The position numbers and the translations under genes were made by a program. The notes beneath the pieces were generated by a model. That model was not told where the DNA came from and did no database searches. It saw only the letters and a list, made by a program, of their open reading frames with translations. This document shows, piece by piece, positions 1-9,246 of a DNA stretch of 64,000 nt; the first letter of the stretch is position 1, and each line of letters opens with the position of its first letter. This stretch comes from Rosistilla carotiformis. Its GTDB lineage: Bacteria; Planctomycetota; Planctomycetia; Pirellulales; Pirellulaceae. The DNA is taken from positions 1,860,001 to 1,924,000 of the forward strand of contig NZ_CP036348.1 in assembly GCF_007753095.1 (NCBI RefSeq), given 5' to 3'.

Positions 1-2
1 AA

Positions 3-449
3 GGGGGCGCAGTCATTGGTGACAACGTGACGCTCAAGAACAGCGTTTGTGTCTGGGAAGGGATCACAATCGAAGACGATTGTTTCATCGGCCCAGCCGT
101 CACGTTTACCAACGATCGCAATCCCCGTTCGCCACGCATGGACGCTGCCACAGAGCGTTACGCCGAACGGGAAAACTGGTTGGCCAAGACCGTTGTTCGC
201 CGTGGCTGTTCGATCGGCGCGGCGTCGACGATTTGCCCCGGGTTGGACCTGGGAACCTTTGCGATGATCGCCGCTGGCAGCGTGGTCACTCGCGATGTTC
301 CCGCGTTTGCGTTGGTGATGGGATCGCCCGCCCGACGCGTCGCCGATGTCTGCAGTTGCGGTCAGCGTTTGCCTGGCAAGTTCGACGATTGCGATTGCGA
401 AACCTGTGGCGAAACGGCAACCCAACGCGTTCAACGCGGATTCAAATAG
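3..449 (+). CDS. Sugar N-acyltransferase, left-handed beta-helix (partial, 5' end outside window)
   Basis: Probably transfers an acyl group, likely acetyl, to an amino sugar of a nucleotide-activated precursor. The reading frame is open from base 3, so the true start lies upstream. The visible part has hexapeptide-repeat character (GAVIGDNV, GITIEDDCFIGP, GCSIGAASTICPG), as in WbbJ/FdtC/WlbB-type acyltransferases. The end carries a cysteine-rich tail (CSCGQ, then CDCETCG) resembling the small zinc-ribbon tail of some family members. The next gene is a DegT-type sugar aminotransferase, a pairing typical of dideoxy-amino-sugar synthesis: transaminate, then acylate. The family call is firm; donor and acceptor are inferred. 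Confidence 0.85.
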   Translation, partial: GGAVIGDNVTLKNSVCVWEGITIEDDCFIGPAVTFTNDRNPRSPRMDAATERYAERENWLAKTVVRRGCSIGAASTICPGLDLGTFAMIAAGSVVTRDVPAFALVMGSPARRVADVCSCGQRLPGKFDDCDCETCGETATQRVQRGFK

Positions 450-520
450 TACCAACAGTTGGCTGGGCCAAACCAACCGAAACCTAAACCATTCCTCGTC
501 TCCAAGATGCACACAACAAC

Positions 521-1654
521 ATGATCCGCCAACTCGATACCGATCTCGAAATCAGCTCGATCCCGCTCGTCGATCTGGCCACCCAATCGCGTCAGATCAA
601 AGAAGACGTTTTGCGGCGGATGTCCGATGTGATCGATTCGGCTCGCTACATCCTAGGACAAGAGGTTCAGGAGTTCGAAGAGCAATTCGCCGCCTATTGC
701 GGTGTCGATCATTGCGTCGGTTTGGCTAATGGAACCGACGCCCTGCACATGGCGCTGCGAGCTCTCGACGTCGGCGAAGGTGACGAAGTCATCACCGCCG
801 GCAATTCGTTTGCCGCGACGGCCTTTGCGATCGCCTACTCCGGCGCTCAAGCGGTTTTTGTCGACATCGATCCGGTCGACTTCAACATCGATCCCAATCG
901 GATCGAAGCTGCGATCACGCCGCGGACTAAAGCGATCATCCCCGTCCATCTGTACGGTCAACCGGCGCAGATGGCTGCGATTCGCGAGATCGCCGACCGA
1001 CATGGCCTGAAGATCATCGAAGACGCCGCCCAGGCGCATGGTGCCGAGAGCAACGGTCAACGCTGCGGATCGTTTGGCGACATCGGATGTTTCAGTTTTT
1101 ATCCCGGCAAAAATCTGGGAGCCTTCGGCGACGCGGGAGCGGCGGTCACCAACGATCCCGAATTGGCAGAGCGGTTGCGGTTGCTGCGAAACTACGGCCA
1201 AAAGGTCAAGAATCGCCACGATTGCTTGGGTTACAACTGCCGCATGGACACGTTGCAGGCGTGCGTGCTGCTTTCGAAAATGCAGCATATCGAGGACTGG
1301 ACCAACAGCCGCCGGCAGGTTGCGGCTTGGTACGGCGAGGCTCTTGCTGGCACCGATCTGCAGTTGCCGGTGGAGCGAGACGACGCCCGTCACGTCTACC
1401 ATCTGTACGTCGTTCGGCATCCGCAACGCGACGCGATCATCGAGTCGCTGGCTGCGAAGAATATCTTCTGCGGAGTCCATTATCCGCATCCGTTGGCGAC
1501 TGCCCAACCATTCCAGGATGCCAAAACGTTCCCGGAAGGTTTGCCAGTCTGCACAAGTGCTGCCTCCGCAATTTTGTCGTTGCCGATGTATCCCGAGATG
1601 ACACATCAGCATGTGTCGATGGTTGCCAAGGCTTTGGTTGATTTTGGGTGCTAG
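521..1654 (+). CDS. DegT/DnrJ/EryC1/StrS family sugar aminotransferase
   Basis: PLP-dependent transaminase predicted to aminate a nucleotide-linked keto-sugar. Its 377 residues match the usual length. Visible motifs are the substrate/PLP region NGTDALHMAL, EDAAQAHGA, and the PLP-lysine segment YPGKNLGAFGD with Lys197. The C-terminal half has the typical GVHYPHPL segment. The start ATG at 521 is taken because it directly precedes the family's usual N-terminus (PLVDLATQ near residue 15). It lies 71 bases after the acyltransferase and 15 bases before the chain-length gene, so the three are probably co-transcribed. FdtB/WbpE-like is the nearest functional guess; the exact sugar cannot be read from sequence. 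Confidence 0.92.
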   Translation: MIRQLDTDLEISSIPLVDLATQSRQIKEDVLRRMSDVIDSARYILGQEVQEFEEQFAAYCGVDHCVGLANGTDALHMALRALDVGEGDEVITAGNSFAATAFAIAYSGAQAVFVDIDPVDFNIDPNRIEAAITPRTKAIIPVHLYGQPAQMAAIREIADRHGLKIIEDAAQAHGAESNGQRCGSFGDIGCFSFYPGKNLGAFGDAGAAVTNDPELAERLRLLRNYGQKVKNRHDCLGYNCRMDTLQACVLLSKMQHIEDWTNSRRQVAAWYGEALAGTDLQLPVERDDARHVYHLYVVRHPQRDAIIESLAAKNIFCGVHYPHPLATAQPFQDAKTFPEGLPVCTSAASAILSLPMYPEMTHQHVSMVAKALVDFGC

Positions 1655-1669
1655 ACCGAGAACCGACGA

Positions 1670-4033
1670 ATGACTTCAAAAAAACAACGTAACCTGAGCC
1701 ACGATCCGGCTGTCTTTTTCTCGCACCGCGCGTCGGGAATCGATCAATCGACAGTGATCATGGCGCGTGCCAGCCACGATTCGTTCACCGAATCGGCGGC
1801 CCATCATGGCGATGGCCGTCACGCCGCCAGTCTGCGTTCGTATTTGGAGTTGCCGTTTGTCTACAAACGCTTAATCATCGGCTGTTTGGTGGTGGCGATC
1901 CTCTTGGGCTGGGCAGCGCTGCTGATCTGGCCACGTAAATATGAATCCGAAGCCAAGTTGATGTTGCGGGTCGGCCGCGAGAGCGTTTCGCTGGACCCCA
2001 CAGCAACGACCAGCCAGACGCTGATGTTGCAGAAGACGCAAGAGGAAGAAGTTGTTTCGGCGCTGGAAATGTTGGGCAGCCGTCAGATCGCCGAAGGTGT
2101 GGTCGATGAGCTTGGCGAGTCGTCGATCCTCAATGGCAGCCTGCCCAGCGAAGGCGGCGAGCCGGCCGGTCCAACCGTTGTCGATCGCGTCAAAGGTTTG
2201 GTAAGTGGTGCGATCGATCTGGTCGCGACGACGTCCGGTCTTCGCGACGAAATCTCCAACCACGAAGTTGCGGTTCGCCGCGTCCAGGGGGCCGTCGAAA
2301 TCAAGGCTCAAAAGAAGTCGAACGTGATCTCGGTGCAAGCCTCTGCCAAGACGCCCGAGATGGCTCAAGCATTGGTTCAACAAACCTGTGATACCTATCT
2401 GAAACAGCATCTACTGAATTCGCAAACCGCCGGATCGCATGACTTCTTCGTGCAACAAGTCGATGCCGCGGAAGCTCATCTGAATGCGTTGACCGATCGC
2501 AAATCGGACTACATGAAAAAGCGGGGCATCGTTTCGGTTGAAGCGAACCGCGCGTTGTTGCAAGAACAACTGGCGACCTGCGAACGCGAACTGCTGCTGG
2601 CCAGCGGCTCGCTGGAACAGGTGAACGCCGAAATGGCGGATCTCCGCCGCAAGATTGCCAGCACCGAAGAGGAGATCATTTCCGAACGGAAGGAAGGTTC
2701 CGATAGCACCTGGAGCGGCATGCGTCAGCAGGTCTACGAACTGGAACTGCAAGAGAAAAGCCTGGCCGCCAAGTACACGCCGCAGCATCGGCGGTTGATC
2801 GAAACCCGCGAACAATTGGAGGGGGCGCGGATGATCATGGCGAAGCTGCGCAGCGAACGAGTCGACCACAGCATGACTCCCAACCCGATGAAGCGTCGCA
2901 TGGAAGACGATCTGCAGCGGTCGCAAACTCAGGTCGTCGGATTGCAGAGCGTCGTGCTGGAGAAAGAGCGCCAGCGGGTCCAGTTGGCTCAACAGGTCCG
3001 CGAGCTGCACGACTGGGAAATCGAACTGACACAAATGGATCGCGACATCGAATCCTCCTCCGCCAGCCTGAAGAAGCTGGTCGAAAAACTGGAGGAGGCT
3101 CGCGTGATCGAAGAACTTCGCAACCAACAGATCTCCAACGTGAGCGTCTTTCAACCGGCGACGTTTGTCGAACGTCCCGCCAGCCCCAACAAGCGGATCC
3201 TCGCCGCGGGATTTGTGATGTTGGGATTGTGCAGCGGCGTGGGACTGGCGTTCCTGCGTGAAATCGGAAGCGACACGATGCGAACCGCCGAACATGTCGA
3301 ATCGAGCTTGCGATATCCCGTGCTGACAAAAATCCCGCACCAACCGCGGTTGGAACTCGGCAATTCGATCCGCCGACTCGACGATGCAGGCGATATCCGC
3401 ACGCGTTGTCGATCGATCATCGGCGACCTGATGCTCTCGCGTGCGCAACCGATTGGTGAGCCGCCGCGAGGTCGATCGCTGGGCGTGATCGGGATCGAGC
3501 CAGGTTGTGGAGCGAGCACGCTAGCCGCTGCGTTGGCGATGGTCAGCAGCGACGACTGCGGACTGAAAACGATTTTGATCGATGCCGACGGACGAACCCG
3601 TTCGGTTTCGAAGGCCTTCGGTTTGCAGAACGCTCCCGGGCTGTTGGAGCTCTCTGCGGGGGACGCCGCCGTCGAACAATGCGTCCAGCAATTGTCCGAC
3701 AGCAAGCTGGCGCTGTTGCCGTACGCCTCGCCGTCGGCAAACGCATCGGACGCGGATTCCGTCGATCGCCACGATCCACGGCAGACGATCGAAGCGTTCC
3801 AACAAGCCAACGATCTTGTGATCATCGACTTCCCGCCAGCGTCGCTCCCCGACCAAGCCTTGTCGCTCGCCCAGACGTTGGATTACGTCGTGGTCGTCGT
3901 CGAATCGGAAAAGACGAAAGTTGCCCAAGCCCAGCGGTTCTTGAATCGCTTTGCCGGTAGCGATACCGAAGTGATTGGTATCGTTCTCAACAAGACGCGG
4001 AACTATGCTCCGGCGATGTTCTCGGGCGCGTAA
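1670..4033 (+). CDS. Wzz/GumC-type polysaccharide chain-length protein with C-terminal BY-kinase-like domain
   Basis: Inner-membrane co-polymerase that should control chain length and export of the polysaccharide made by the neighbouring genes. The 787 residues hold a first membrane segment near residues 66-86 (LIIGCLVVAILLGW), a long periplasmic coiled-coil region (about 270-480), a second membrane segment near 505-525, and a cytoplasmic MinD/Wzc-like ATPase domain from about 600. That domain has Walker A' (TILIDADG) and Walker B (LVIIDFPP), but its P-loop reads EPGCGAST at residues 610-617, with Ala615 where lysine is expected. The tail has one tyrosine rather than a tyrosine cluster. A start at Met31 (1760) is possible. 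It may be a regulatory or inactive kinase. Confidence 0.88.
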   Translation: MTSKKQRNLSHDPAVFFSHRASGIDQSTVIMARASHDSFTESAAHHGDGRHAASLRSYLELPFVYKRLIIGCLVVAILLGWAALLIWPRKYESEAKLMLRVGRESVSLDPTATTSQTLMLQKTQEEEVVSALEMLGSRQIAEGVVDELGESSILNGSLPSEGGEPAGPTVVDRVKGLVSGAIDLVATTSGLRDEISNHEVAVRRVQGAVEIKAQKKSNVISVQASAKTPEMAQALVQQTCDTYLKQHLLNSQTAGSHDFFVQQVDAAEAHLNALTDRKSDYMKKRGIVSVEANRALLQEQLATCERELLLASGSLEQVNAEMADLRRKIASTEEEIISERKEGSDSTWSGMRQQVYELELQEKSLAAKYTPQHRRLIETREQLEGARMIMAKLRSERVDHSMTPNPMKRRMEDDLQRSQTQVVGLQSVVLEKERQRVQLAQQVRELHDWEIELTQMDRDIESSSASLKKLVEKLEEARVIEELRNQQISNVSVFQPATFVERPASPNKRILAAGFVMLGLCSGVGLAFLREIGSDTMRTAEHVESSLRYPVLTKIPHQPRLELGNSIRRLDDAGDIRTRCRSIIGDLMLSRAQPIGEPPRGRSLGVIGIEPGCGASTLAAALAMVSSDDCGLKTILIDADGRTRSVSKAFGLQNAPGLLELSAGDAAVEQCVQQLSDSKLALLPYASPSANASDADSVDRHDPRQTIEAFQQANDLVIIDFPPASLPDQALSLAQTLDYVVVVVESEKTKVAQAQRFLNRFAGSDTEVIGIVLNKTRNYAPAMFSGA

Positions 4034-4106
4034 CCCTATCTGCGATGAAGTCGACCCGGGCTTCCGCCAAACTTATCAACCGACGCTTCGGCGGATCTAG
4101 CGATTC

Positions 4107-5417
4107 ATGTCTCTTGCACTCACCTCATCCGCAACCGCACGGCGACCATCGTTCGACCGCTTGCTGATGTTTTGGGGGCCGGTGATCGTGCTGGCGGTCT
4201 TGGTTTTCCGCAACGATGCTCGCATGGCGTACGCTCAATCGGCCAACGGTGCCGCAGTCGAAGCGGCGGATCTGGCGGAAAACGCCGGCACCGGAACGCG
4301 CGAACGCCAGTTGTTGTTCCTCGCCTTGGGAGCGACAGGCGGGATGTTGTTGTGGCGCGATCAAAGGACCAACCGACGGCCGATCTATTGGCCGATCATG
4401 TTGCTGTTGGGGCTGTTGTTCGCCTACGGTTGCTGCTCGGTCGTCTGGTCCGATTCCCCCTTCTTAACCTTCAAACGGATGATCGTGTTGGGCTGTCTTG
4501 CGCTCGGGGCGATTGGGATCGGCAAGGTCTGGAGCACCCGCGATTTCTGTCTGGCTCTGATCGGTTGGACGCTGTTGTTTGTCCTGATCAGCGTCGCCGC
4601 GGAACTTGCCAACGGCGTCTTCTTGCGAGGCGGCGACTACCGATTTTCAGGAGTCTTTCATCCGAACAAACAAGTCTTCTTCTGTGCGTTTCTGTTCTTG
4701 TGCAGTTCGTGCATGTATCAAAGCGAACGGAAGCGGATCTATCTGGCGATCGCGATCTTCGCTCTGCTTGCGGTCATCTTAACGAAGTCGCGAACCGGCA
4801 CCGCCGCCTGCCTGTTGGCGGGAGCTTGGTTGTGGTGGAGCTATCTGCCGCGGAACTGGATCGTCAACCTGGCTGTCGCCGGATCGATCTTGTTCAGCAT
4901 CGGACTGATCGGGCTGGGGGCGAGCGGCGAAGAGGTCTCGTTGCTGTCGGCGGCGCGGATGGGACGCGAGGATGAACTCTCCGATCCGACCAAGTTGACA
5001 GGCCGATTACCGATTTGGACCGAGACCCTTTCCGCCTTCATCAACCAGCCGTTGTTAGGCTTTGGGTACGGCGCGTTTTGGTCGCCTGAGCGGATTCGAT
5101 ATTTTGAATCGCAGAACGGTTGGGCGTTCAGCCATGCCCATTCGATCTACATCGAATCGGCAGTCAATTGGGGCCTGTTGGGCGTCTTTATCATGCTGAT
5201 GATCGTTGTCGCCACGGTGCGACGCGCGAAATACCTGCTGCGAACCCACGAACGGATGGCCGGTCGTTGGATGATCGCGCTTTTGATCCTCGCCGCGATC
5301 GCGGGGCTCGCCGAATCGGCGTTTGTCGCCGACGGATTTGAAGCGATCGTGTTGTGTGCCAGTATCGGATTGGTCGCCTGCCATGGTCCAGTTCCTCCCG
5401 CCAGGGGAATGCGATGA
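4107..5417 (+). CDS. O-antigen polymerase/ligase-like membrane protein (Wzy_C family)
   Basis: Predicted to polymerise or ligate repeat units on the periplasmic side of the inner membrane. The 436 residues contain about ten hydrophobic segments and the typical long loop: a TKSRTGT stretch, then TGRLPIWTETL, GFGYGAFW and SHAHSIYIE, the arrangement seen in Wzy_C/WaaL proteins. The gene lies 73 bases after the chain-length gene and its stop overlaps the start of the flippase gene (ATGA at 5414-5417), which supports translational coupling. Sequence alone does not separate polymerase from ligase; the neighbouring Wzx and Wzz-like genes favour a Wzy role. Confidence 0.87.
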   Translation: MSLALTSSATARRPSFDRLLMFWGPVIVLAVLVFRNDARMAYAQSANGAAVEAADLAENAGTGTRERQLLFLALGATGGMLLWRDQRTNRRPIYWPIMLLLGLLFAYGCCSVVWSDSPFLTFKRMIVLGCLALGAIGIGKVWSTRDFCLALIGWTLLFVLISVAAELANGVFLRGGDYRFSGVFHPNKQVFFCAFLFLCSSCMYQSERKRIYLAIAIFALLAVILTKSRTGTAACLLAGAWLWWSYLPRNWIVNLAVAGSILFSIGLIGLGASGEEVSLLSAARMGREDELSDPTKLTGRLPIWTETLSAFINQPLLGFGYGAFWSPERIRYFESQNGWAFSHAHSIYIESAVNWGLLGVFIMLMIVVATVRRAKYLLRTHERMAGRWMIALLILAAIAGLAESAFVADGFEAIVLCASIGLVACHGPVPPARGMR

Positions 5418-6880
5418 CAACGATGGGCAAGATCCGCCGCAATGCGGTCGCAATTTTCACGGGCGATCTGGTCAACAAGGCGAGCACGTTTGCTGTCTAT
5501 GCGATGCTGTCGCGGTACACCAGTCTCGAGTCCTTCGGGCTGCTGCAGTTCGGCTTATTGGTCCTGTACACCTTTAATGTCTTCGCCGCTGCCGGGCTGC
5601 CAACGCTGTTGACCCGCCGCGTCGCGCGGCACGCCAATCGGTCGCGGCATCTGCTGTATCATGGCTACGCCGGCGCCCTTGCCTCTTCGCTTCTGGCGAT
5701 GCTGGGAATGATCCTGTTTGCCTTCGTGATGCGGTACGACGCCGAGATGCGGTGGGTGCTGTGCCTGCTGTCGATCGCGATCGTTCCCTACGCGTTGACC
5801 TTAGTCGCCGAGGCGGTGATCCGTGGCCGCGAGCGGATGCATTTGATCGCCCTGGCGAATCTGCCCGGCAACGCTTTGCTCGTCGGCGGTGCGTTTGCGG
5901 TGCTGTCGCTGGGCTACAGCGTCTATTGGTTGGCCGCCGTGGTGATCACCGCTCGAACCGCGACGTTTCTGTTGACACACGCGATGGCGTCCTACTGCTG
6001 TCAGCATTCGTTGGCGGTCCATCGCGTCGGGTTCCGCGTCGGCATGAAACAACTGAAACACTCGTTGGTCTTTTTCGGCAACGACGGCGTCAACGCGATC
6101 TGGTCGGCGCTCGACCAAGTGATGCTGTCGAAGTTTGCCAGCGAGCGAGAGATCGGTCTGCTCGGTTCTTCCTACCAAATCCTCCAACCGATTCTGATGG
6201 TCTACCGCGCCGTCGGAACCAGTGCGTTCCCAACCTTGTGCTACACCGCGTCGCGCGATGCGATTGCCGAGATGGTTCAGTCGTTGATCGGGCTACTGTG
6301 GAGGTTGAGTACGCCGGCGGCGATCGGGCTGTTCCTGTTGGCCGACGAAATCCTCGTGTTTGCGTACGGCAATGAAGAGTTCCGCGCCGCCGCGGTCGTG
6401 ATCCGAATCCTCATCTTCACGCTCTTCCTCGATCCGGTAACTCCATTGTTAGGACATGCGTTGTGGGCGACCAAAAACGAGGCCGTGGTGCTGCGGATCG
6501 TGTTGGTCAACTTGATGGCGAACGTCGTCGTCGGCTGTCTTTTGATCAGCCAGTTCGGTTTGATCGGAGCGGCGGTGACTTACGTGAGCATCAATTTCTT
6601 CAACGTTTTACAACACAAATATTACTTCCGTCGCGAGATCGCTCCGCTGGCCCTGGGCCGAGAATGGCTGCGCGGTCTCCCCGCGACCCTCTGCCTGTTG
6701 GCGGTCGTTGCCTGTTTTGTGCAATGGGATGCGGTGCGTGCTGGACAGCATCACTGGATCAGCCTCGGGCAGGCAATCATCGCGCTGACTCTGGGAATGA
6801 TCGTCTACGTGCCGCTCGCCTTTCCCGGGCTGTGTTCGCACGGCGTTCGCATGGTCACTGGAAAATTGGAAAAGGCATAA
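5414..6880 (+). CDS. Wzx-type polysaccharide flippase
   Basis: Predicted to flip lipid-linked repeat units across the inner membrane. The 488 residues form a chain of about 12-14 hydrophobic helices, as in the MATE/MVF-like polysaccharide transporter family. The N-terminal pattern (GDLVNKASTFAVYAMLSRYT) and the central NDGVNAIWSALDQVMLSKF segment are typical. The ATG at 5414 is preferred over the upstream in-frame ATG at 5354: it overlaps the preceding stop as ATGA and has an AGGGGA ribosome-binding site just before it. It is followed after one base by a glycosyltransferase gene. Confidence 0.9.
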   Translation: MTTMGKIRRNAVAIFTGDLVNKASTFAVYAMLSRYTSLESFGLLQFGLLVLYTFNVFAAAGLPTLLTRRVARHANRSRHLLYHGYAGALASSLLAMLGMILFAFVMRYDAEMRWVLCLLSIAIVPYALTLVAEAVIRGRERMHLIALANLPGNALLVGGAFAVLSLGYSVYWLAAVVITARTATFLLTHAMASYCCQHSLAVHRVGFRVGMKQLKHSLVFFGNDGVNAIWSALDQVMLSKFASEREIGLLGSSYQILQPILMVYRAVGTSAFPTLCYTASRDAIAEMVQSLIGLLWRLSTPAAIGLFLLADEILVFAYGNEEFRAAAVVIRILIFTLFLDPVTPLLGHALWATKNEAVVLRIVLVNLMANVVVGCLLISQFGLIGAAVTYVSINFFNVLQHKYYFRREIAPLALGREWLRGLPATLCLLAVVACFVQWDAVRAGQHHWISLGQAIIALTLGMIVYVPLAFPGLCSHGVRMVTGKLEKA

Positions 6881-6881
6881 G

Positions 6882-8045
6882 ATGCGAATCGCTTGGATAT
6901 CATACGGGTTCGAAGAGCTGTGCGTGCAGAACGTCAATGCACTCGCCGAAGAGCACGAGGTGCTGTTGGTGATGCCGCACCCGCAGCCGGGGGAAACGCA
7001 ATACGCGATCTCCGACCGGGTGAAGCATTTCGGTTTTGACGAGCCACGGTTGCGTCAGCCGCTGCGGCAGCTGAGCTGTGTCGCGGCGATCCGCCGCCAG
7101 ATCGATGCGTTCAAGCCCGACGTGGTCCATTTCCAACAGGGACACATGTGGTTCAACACCGCCCTGCGATCGCTGAAACGGTATCCGTTGGTGGCGACGA
7201 TCCACGACCCGCGGCACCACGCTGGCGACATGTCGTCGCGGAAGACGCCGCAATGGGTGATGGATTATGGATTTCGCAAAGCCGATCATGTGATCGTGCA
7301 TGGAGAGGCGTTGGCCGCTCAAGTGCAGCAGTTGTTCGGTTTCGCCAGCGATCGCGTGCACGTTGTCGCTCACGTCGCGATGGGCCAAGTTGAAGGCGCG
7401 ACCGACGTCGCTGAAGAGCCTCACAACGTGTTGTTCTTCGGCAGGATCTGGGACTACAAAGGCTTGGAATATCTGATCGCGGCCGAACCGATGATCGCCG
7501 CAGAAGTCCCCGATGCGAACATCGTGATCGCGGGGCGAGGCGACGATTTTTCGCGGTACCAGAAACTGATCGGTGATTCGCCGCGGTTCGAGATCCACAA
7601 CCGATGGATCAGCGATCACCAGCGGGCTGAATTTTTTCAACGCGCCGCCATCGTGGTTCTCCCTTATACCGAAGCGACGCAAAGTGGTGTCGTCCCGGTC
7701 GCGCAGATGTATGCCAAACCGGTCGTCGCCACGCGCGTTGGCGCGTTGGCCGAATGCGTGCTCGATCGACAGACCGGCTTGCTCGTCCCGCCACGCGATC
7801 CGCAAGCGCTGGCGACGGCGATCATTCAACTGTTAAAAGACCCTGCTCAGCGGCGGGCCTTGGGAAATGCTGGGTTCGATCGCTTGCAAGCCGAAGCGTC
7901 CCCCGCGGTTGTCGCGCGGCAGACCGTTGCCGTTTATGAACAAGCGATCGCCGATCGGCAGCGCGGATCCAAACCTTCGCCGGTGCAAGCGTCCGCGGCG
8001 CAGCCAACGCAAACTTTAGGGAGCCCCAGTCATGTCAACCAATAG
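6882..8045 (+). CDS. GT4-family glycosyltransferase (first of three)
   Basis: Cytoplasmic GT-B glycosyltransferase predicted to add a sugar to the lipid-linked repeat unit. The 387 residues show a Rossmann-like N-terminal half and the donor-binding C-terminal half with VLFFGRIWDYKGLEYL (near residue 185) and the group-1 motif near residues 260-290 (VVLPYTEATQSG, then VATRVGALAE). The start lies one base after the flippase stop with an AAAGG site upstream. Its 3' end overlaps the next gene by 14 bases. The family is clear; donor and linkage are unknown. Confidence 0.9.
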   Translation: MRIAWISYGFEELCVQNVNALAEEHEVLLVMPHPQPGETQYAISDRVKHFGFDEPRLRQPLRQLSCVAAIRRQIDAFKPDVVHFQQGHMWFNTALRSLKRYPLVATIHDPRHHAGDMSSRKTPQWVMDYGFRKADHVIVHGEALAAQVQQLFGFASDRVHVVAHVAMGQVEGATDVAEEPHNVLFFGRIWDYKGLEYLIAAEPMIAAEVPDANIVIAGRGDDFSRYQKLIGDSPRFEIHNRWISDHQRAEFFQRAAIVVLPYTEATQSGVVPVAQMYAKPVVATRVGALAECVLDRQTGLLVPPRDPQALATAIIQLLKDPAQRRALGNAGFDRLQAEASPAVVARQTVAVYEQAIADRQRGSKPSPVQASAAQPTQTLGSPSHVNQ

Positions 8046-9246
8046 TGCGATGCATCTGGGAGTCGTGGCGTCGGTCAAACACGGCTTCGAACACTTCGTC
8101 CATCGCGAGCTTTCGTTTTTCGAGAGCCGCGGCGCGAAGATCAGCGTCTATCCGACGAAGTTCCAAGCCGGTCTGTACGGACCGCGTCCGACCTGGAACG
8201 TCTATCGGTGGGGCCTGATCTCGCTGATGCTTGCGAATCTGGGCACGTTGTTAGTTCGGCCGGCCAGCTATCTGCGACTGCTTGCCGAAGCGATCCGCCA
8301 TCGCGCGATCGTCGACTTTGTTTTGGCGGTCTATTTCGCCGGCAAGATGCGCGACGTCGATCTGATCTACGCCACCTTTGGCGACCGCAAGTTGTTCATC
8401 GCCTACTTCTGCAAACAACTGCTCGACAAGCCGCTGATCTGCACGATCCACGCCTACGAGATCTACGAAAATCCAAACCCCGCGATGTTCGCTCGCGCGG
8501 TTGCCGCTTGCGACCAGATCACGACGGTGACCAATTACAACCGCGAGCAGCTGAAGTCGCGATACGGCATCGATCCGCGGCGGATCGAGGTCGTGCGGCT
8601 CTCGATCGATCTGCAGACCTACCGACCGGAGCAGAAGTTTGTCGTCTTGATCGTCGGCTACTTCGCTCAGAAAAAAGGACACCGCATCCTATTGGAAGCG
8701 CTTCGCAAAATCGACAACTCCGAATTTGAACTGTGGGTCGTCGGCACCGGTCGCGATTCGGCCGATTCGGTCGACGTCAAAGCTCTCGCGGCGGAGATGG
8801 GATTGGAATCGCAGGTCGCGTTTTTCAACGGCCTCTCGGGAACCGCGCTTCGAGCGGTCTATCACGCTTGCGACGTCTTCTGCCTGCCCAGTCATCACGA
8901 CGACCATGGCGGGGCGGAAGGTTTTCCGACGGTGATCATCGAAGCGATGGCGTGCGGGAAACCGGTGATCAGCACGCGGCACGTCGAGATTCCGGCGATC
9001 GTCGAACAGATCCTGGTCGACGAAAAAGATGTCGATGGCCTGGCCGACGCACTATTGCAAACGTATCGTTCGGCAGACCTGCGCGAACAGATGGGGGAAC
9101 GAAATCGCGAACTTGCTGCGGAACATTTCTCGCATTCGAATGTTAAAAGAACTGAAGCGATGATGCGGGCCGCCTGCGGTCTGCCGCCGCTGGTTGAACC
9201 GGAAGCGAGTCCGGTCGAGATGCAACATGAGTCACTGACAACGTGA
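8032..9246 (+). CDS. GT4-family glycosyltransferase (second of three)
   Basis: A 404-residue GT-B enzyme of the same pathway. The C-terminal half has VGYFAQKKGHRILLEAL near residue 205 and the donor-site segment HDDHGGAEGFPTVIIEAMA with CGKPVIST after it, resembling WcaL/AmsK-type colanic-acid-like transferases. The ATG at 8032 lies inside the end of the previous gene and is preceded by AGGGAG at 8018-8023, eight bases upstream, which fixes this start. The stop overlaps the third transferase. Substrate unknown. Confidence 0.9.
   Translation: MSTNSAMHLGVVASVKHGFEHFVHRELSFFESRGAKISVYPTKFQAGLYGPRPTWNVYRWGLISLMLANLGTLLVRPASYLRLLAEAIRHRAIVDFVLAVYFAGKMRDVDLIYATFGDRKLFIAYFCKQLLDKPLICTIHAYEIYENPNPAMFARAVAACDQITTVTNYNREQLKSRYGIDPRRIEVVRLSIDLQTYRPEQKFVVLIVGYFAQKKGHRILLEALRKIDNSEFELWVVGTGRDSADSVDVKALAAEMGLESQVAFFNGLSGTALRAVYHACDVFCLPSHHDDHGGAEGFPTVIIEAMACGKPVISTRHVEIPAIVEQILVDEKDVDGLADALLQTYRSADLREQMGERNRELAAEHFSHSNVKRTEAMMRAACGLPPLVEPEASPVEMQHESLTT

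Noticed and set aside
653-1612. 319-codon minus-strand open frame
   Set aside because: It lies within the aminotransferase gene on the opposite strand. The protein has no domain and the plus-strand frame has a clear family match.
2411-3448. 345-codon minus-strand open frame
   Set aside because: Mirror frame of the chain-length protein; translation is His/Gln-rich with no motif.
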